Of a DNA stretch of 6,619 nucleotides, positions 5,942 to 6,619 are shown piece by piece. Under the pieces are notes generated by a model. It was not told the origin of the DNA and made no database searches. It saw only the letters and a list, made by a program, of their open reading frames with translations. Source of the stretch: an uncultured Ruminococcus sp. (lineage in GTDB: Bacteria > Bacillota > Clostridia > Oscillospirales > Acutalibacteraceae); NCBI GenBank assembly GCA_905234305.1, contig CAJOHT010000056.1:1-6619 (forward strand), in the 5' to 3' direction. The first letter of the stretch is position 1. Every line of letters starts with the position of its first letter. The translations under genes were made by a program, and so were the position numbers.

Positions 5942-6619
5942 ATGCTTAACATCGGATGTCATCTTTCGGTTTCCGAAGGATTTGAAAATATGGGAAAAAC
6001 CGCTCTTAAGCTCGGAGCGAACACATTTCAGTTTTTCACCCGCAATCCGCGCGGCGGAAAAGCTAAGGAAATAGACAAAAACGATACCGACGCGCTTTTA
6101 ATTCTTATGAGGAATAATAGCTTCGCAAAAATACTTGCTCACGCTCCTTATACTCTTAACCCATGCTCAGCTAACGAGCGTACTCGCGAATTCGCGTTTG
6201 AGACTATGGCGGACGACCTTAAGCGGATGGAATATCTCCCCGATAATATGTACAACTTCCATCCAGGCTCGCACGTAGGACAGGGCGCTGAAAAAGGAAT
6301 CGAAATGATTGCTGAGGTACTTAACCAAGTCCTTTGGGAGGATATGAGTACAACTGTTTTGCTTGAAACCATGGCGGGCAAGGGCAGTGAAATCGGCAGG
6401 ACCTTCGAGGAGCTTAGAGAAATCATCGACCGAGTTGAATTAAACGGCAAGCTGGGAGTATGCCTCGACACCTGCCACGTATTTGACGGCGGCTACGACA
6501 TCAAGGACAATCTTGAAAGCGTACTCGAAAAATTTGATAAAACAATCGGACTTAACCGCTTAAAAGCGCTTCACTTAAACGACAGCAAAAATCCTCTCGG
6601 CAGTCATAAAGACCGCCAC
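5942..6619 (+). CDS. nfo: Endonuclease IV (AP endonuclease), C-terminus off the window
   Basis: Endonuclease IV cuts the DNA backbone 5' of abasic sites and trims blocked 3' ends in base-excision repair; it is a cytoplasmic TIM-barrel enzyme with three zinc ions. The 226 residues seen cover about four fifths of the usual 280. Eight of the nine metal ligands are visible in the family order: H67 ([10 protein letters not shown]), H107 (NFHPGSH), E142 ([13 protein letters not shown]), D176 and H179 ([15 protein letters not shown]), H211 (ALHLND), D224 and H226 (SHKDRH). The last glutamate lies beyond the edge. The N-terminus [10 protein letters not shown] and the FFTRNPRG segment (residues 31-38) are typical. 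ATG 5942 follows AAGGGG (5928-5933) by 8 bases. It is divergent from aspS, has its own promoter, and there is no functional link to tRNA charging. No frameshift is seen. Confidence 0.98.
   Translation, partial: MLNIGCHLSVSEGFENMGKTALKLGANTFQFFTRNPRGGKAKEIDKNDTDALLILMRNNSFAKILAHAPYTLNPCSANERTREFAFETMADDLKRMEYLPDNMYNFHPGSHVGQGAEKGIEMIAEVLNQVLWEDMSTTVLLETMAGKGSEIGRTFEELREIIDRVELNGKLGVCLDTCHVFDGGYDIKDNLESVLEKFDKTIGLNRLKALHLNDSKNPLGSHKDRH

Noticed and set aside
6148..6471. A 107-codon minus-strand open frame inside nfo
   Set aside because: It is antisense to highly conserved endonuclease IV motifs and has no recognisable protein features.

Overview
The window comes from a moderately AT-rich Firmicute. 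The GatB wording (N-terminal FETHVELST, then the NYCYPDLPK motif), the strong AGGAGGT-type ribosome sites and the textbook sigma-A promoters suggest Clostridia, probably an Oscillospiraceae/Ruminococcus-like gut bacterium. That placement is inference from sequence style, not from a marker gene.

Layout. Nearly everything lies on the minus strand and reads right to left: aspS (4003-5748), a small frameshifted S23/four-helix-bundle gene with flanking repeats (about 3522-3989), gatC (3191-3469), gatA (1724-3181), gatB (315-1727), then the start of a secreted, probable parallel beta-helix protein that runs off the left edge (1-296). On the plus strand, nfo (endonuclease IV) starts at 5942 and runs off the right edge. 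The 193-base gap between aspS and nfo holds divergent promoters and an aspS leader with two competing hairpins.

How the genes work together. AspRS and the GatCAB amidotransferase form the two-step route to Asn-tRNA(Asn): a non-discriminating AspRS puts Asp on tRNA(Asn), and GatCAB converts it to Asn. The AspRS has His at the position (H36) linked in other bacteria to relaxed tRNA specificity, which fits its place beside gatCAB. gatC, gatA and gatB are tightly packed: the gatA ribosome site overlaps the gatC stop codon, and gatA and gatB overlap by four bases (GTGA).

The least ordinary part is the 0.5 kb between aspS and gatC. It holds an AT-rich S23-family gene broken by a one-base frameshift and bracketed by short arrays of 7-base repeats in opposite orientation. 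It looks like a small inserted cassette that splits an otherwise functional aspS-gatCAB set. I see no transposase, CRISPR, tRNA or rRNA in the window.
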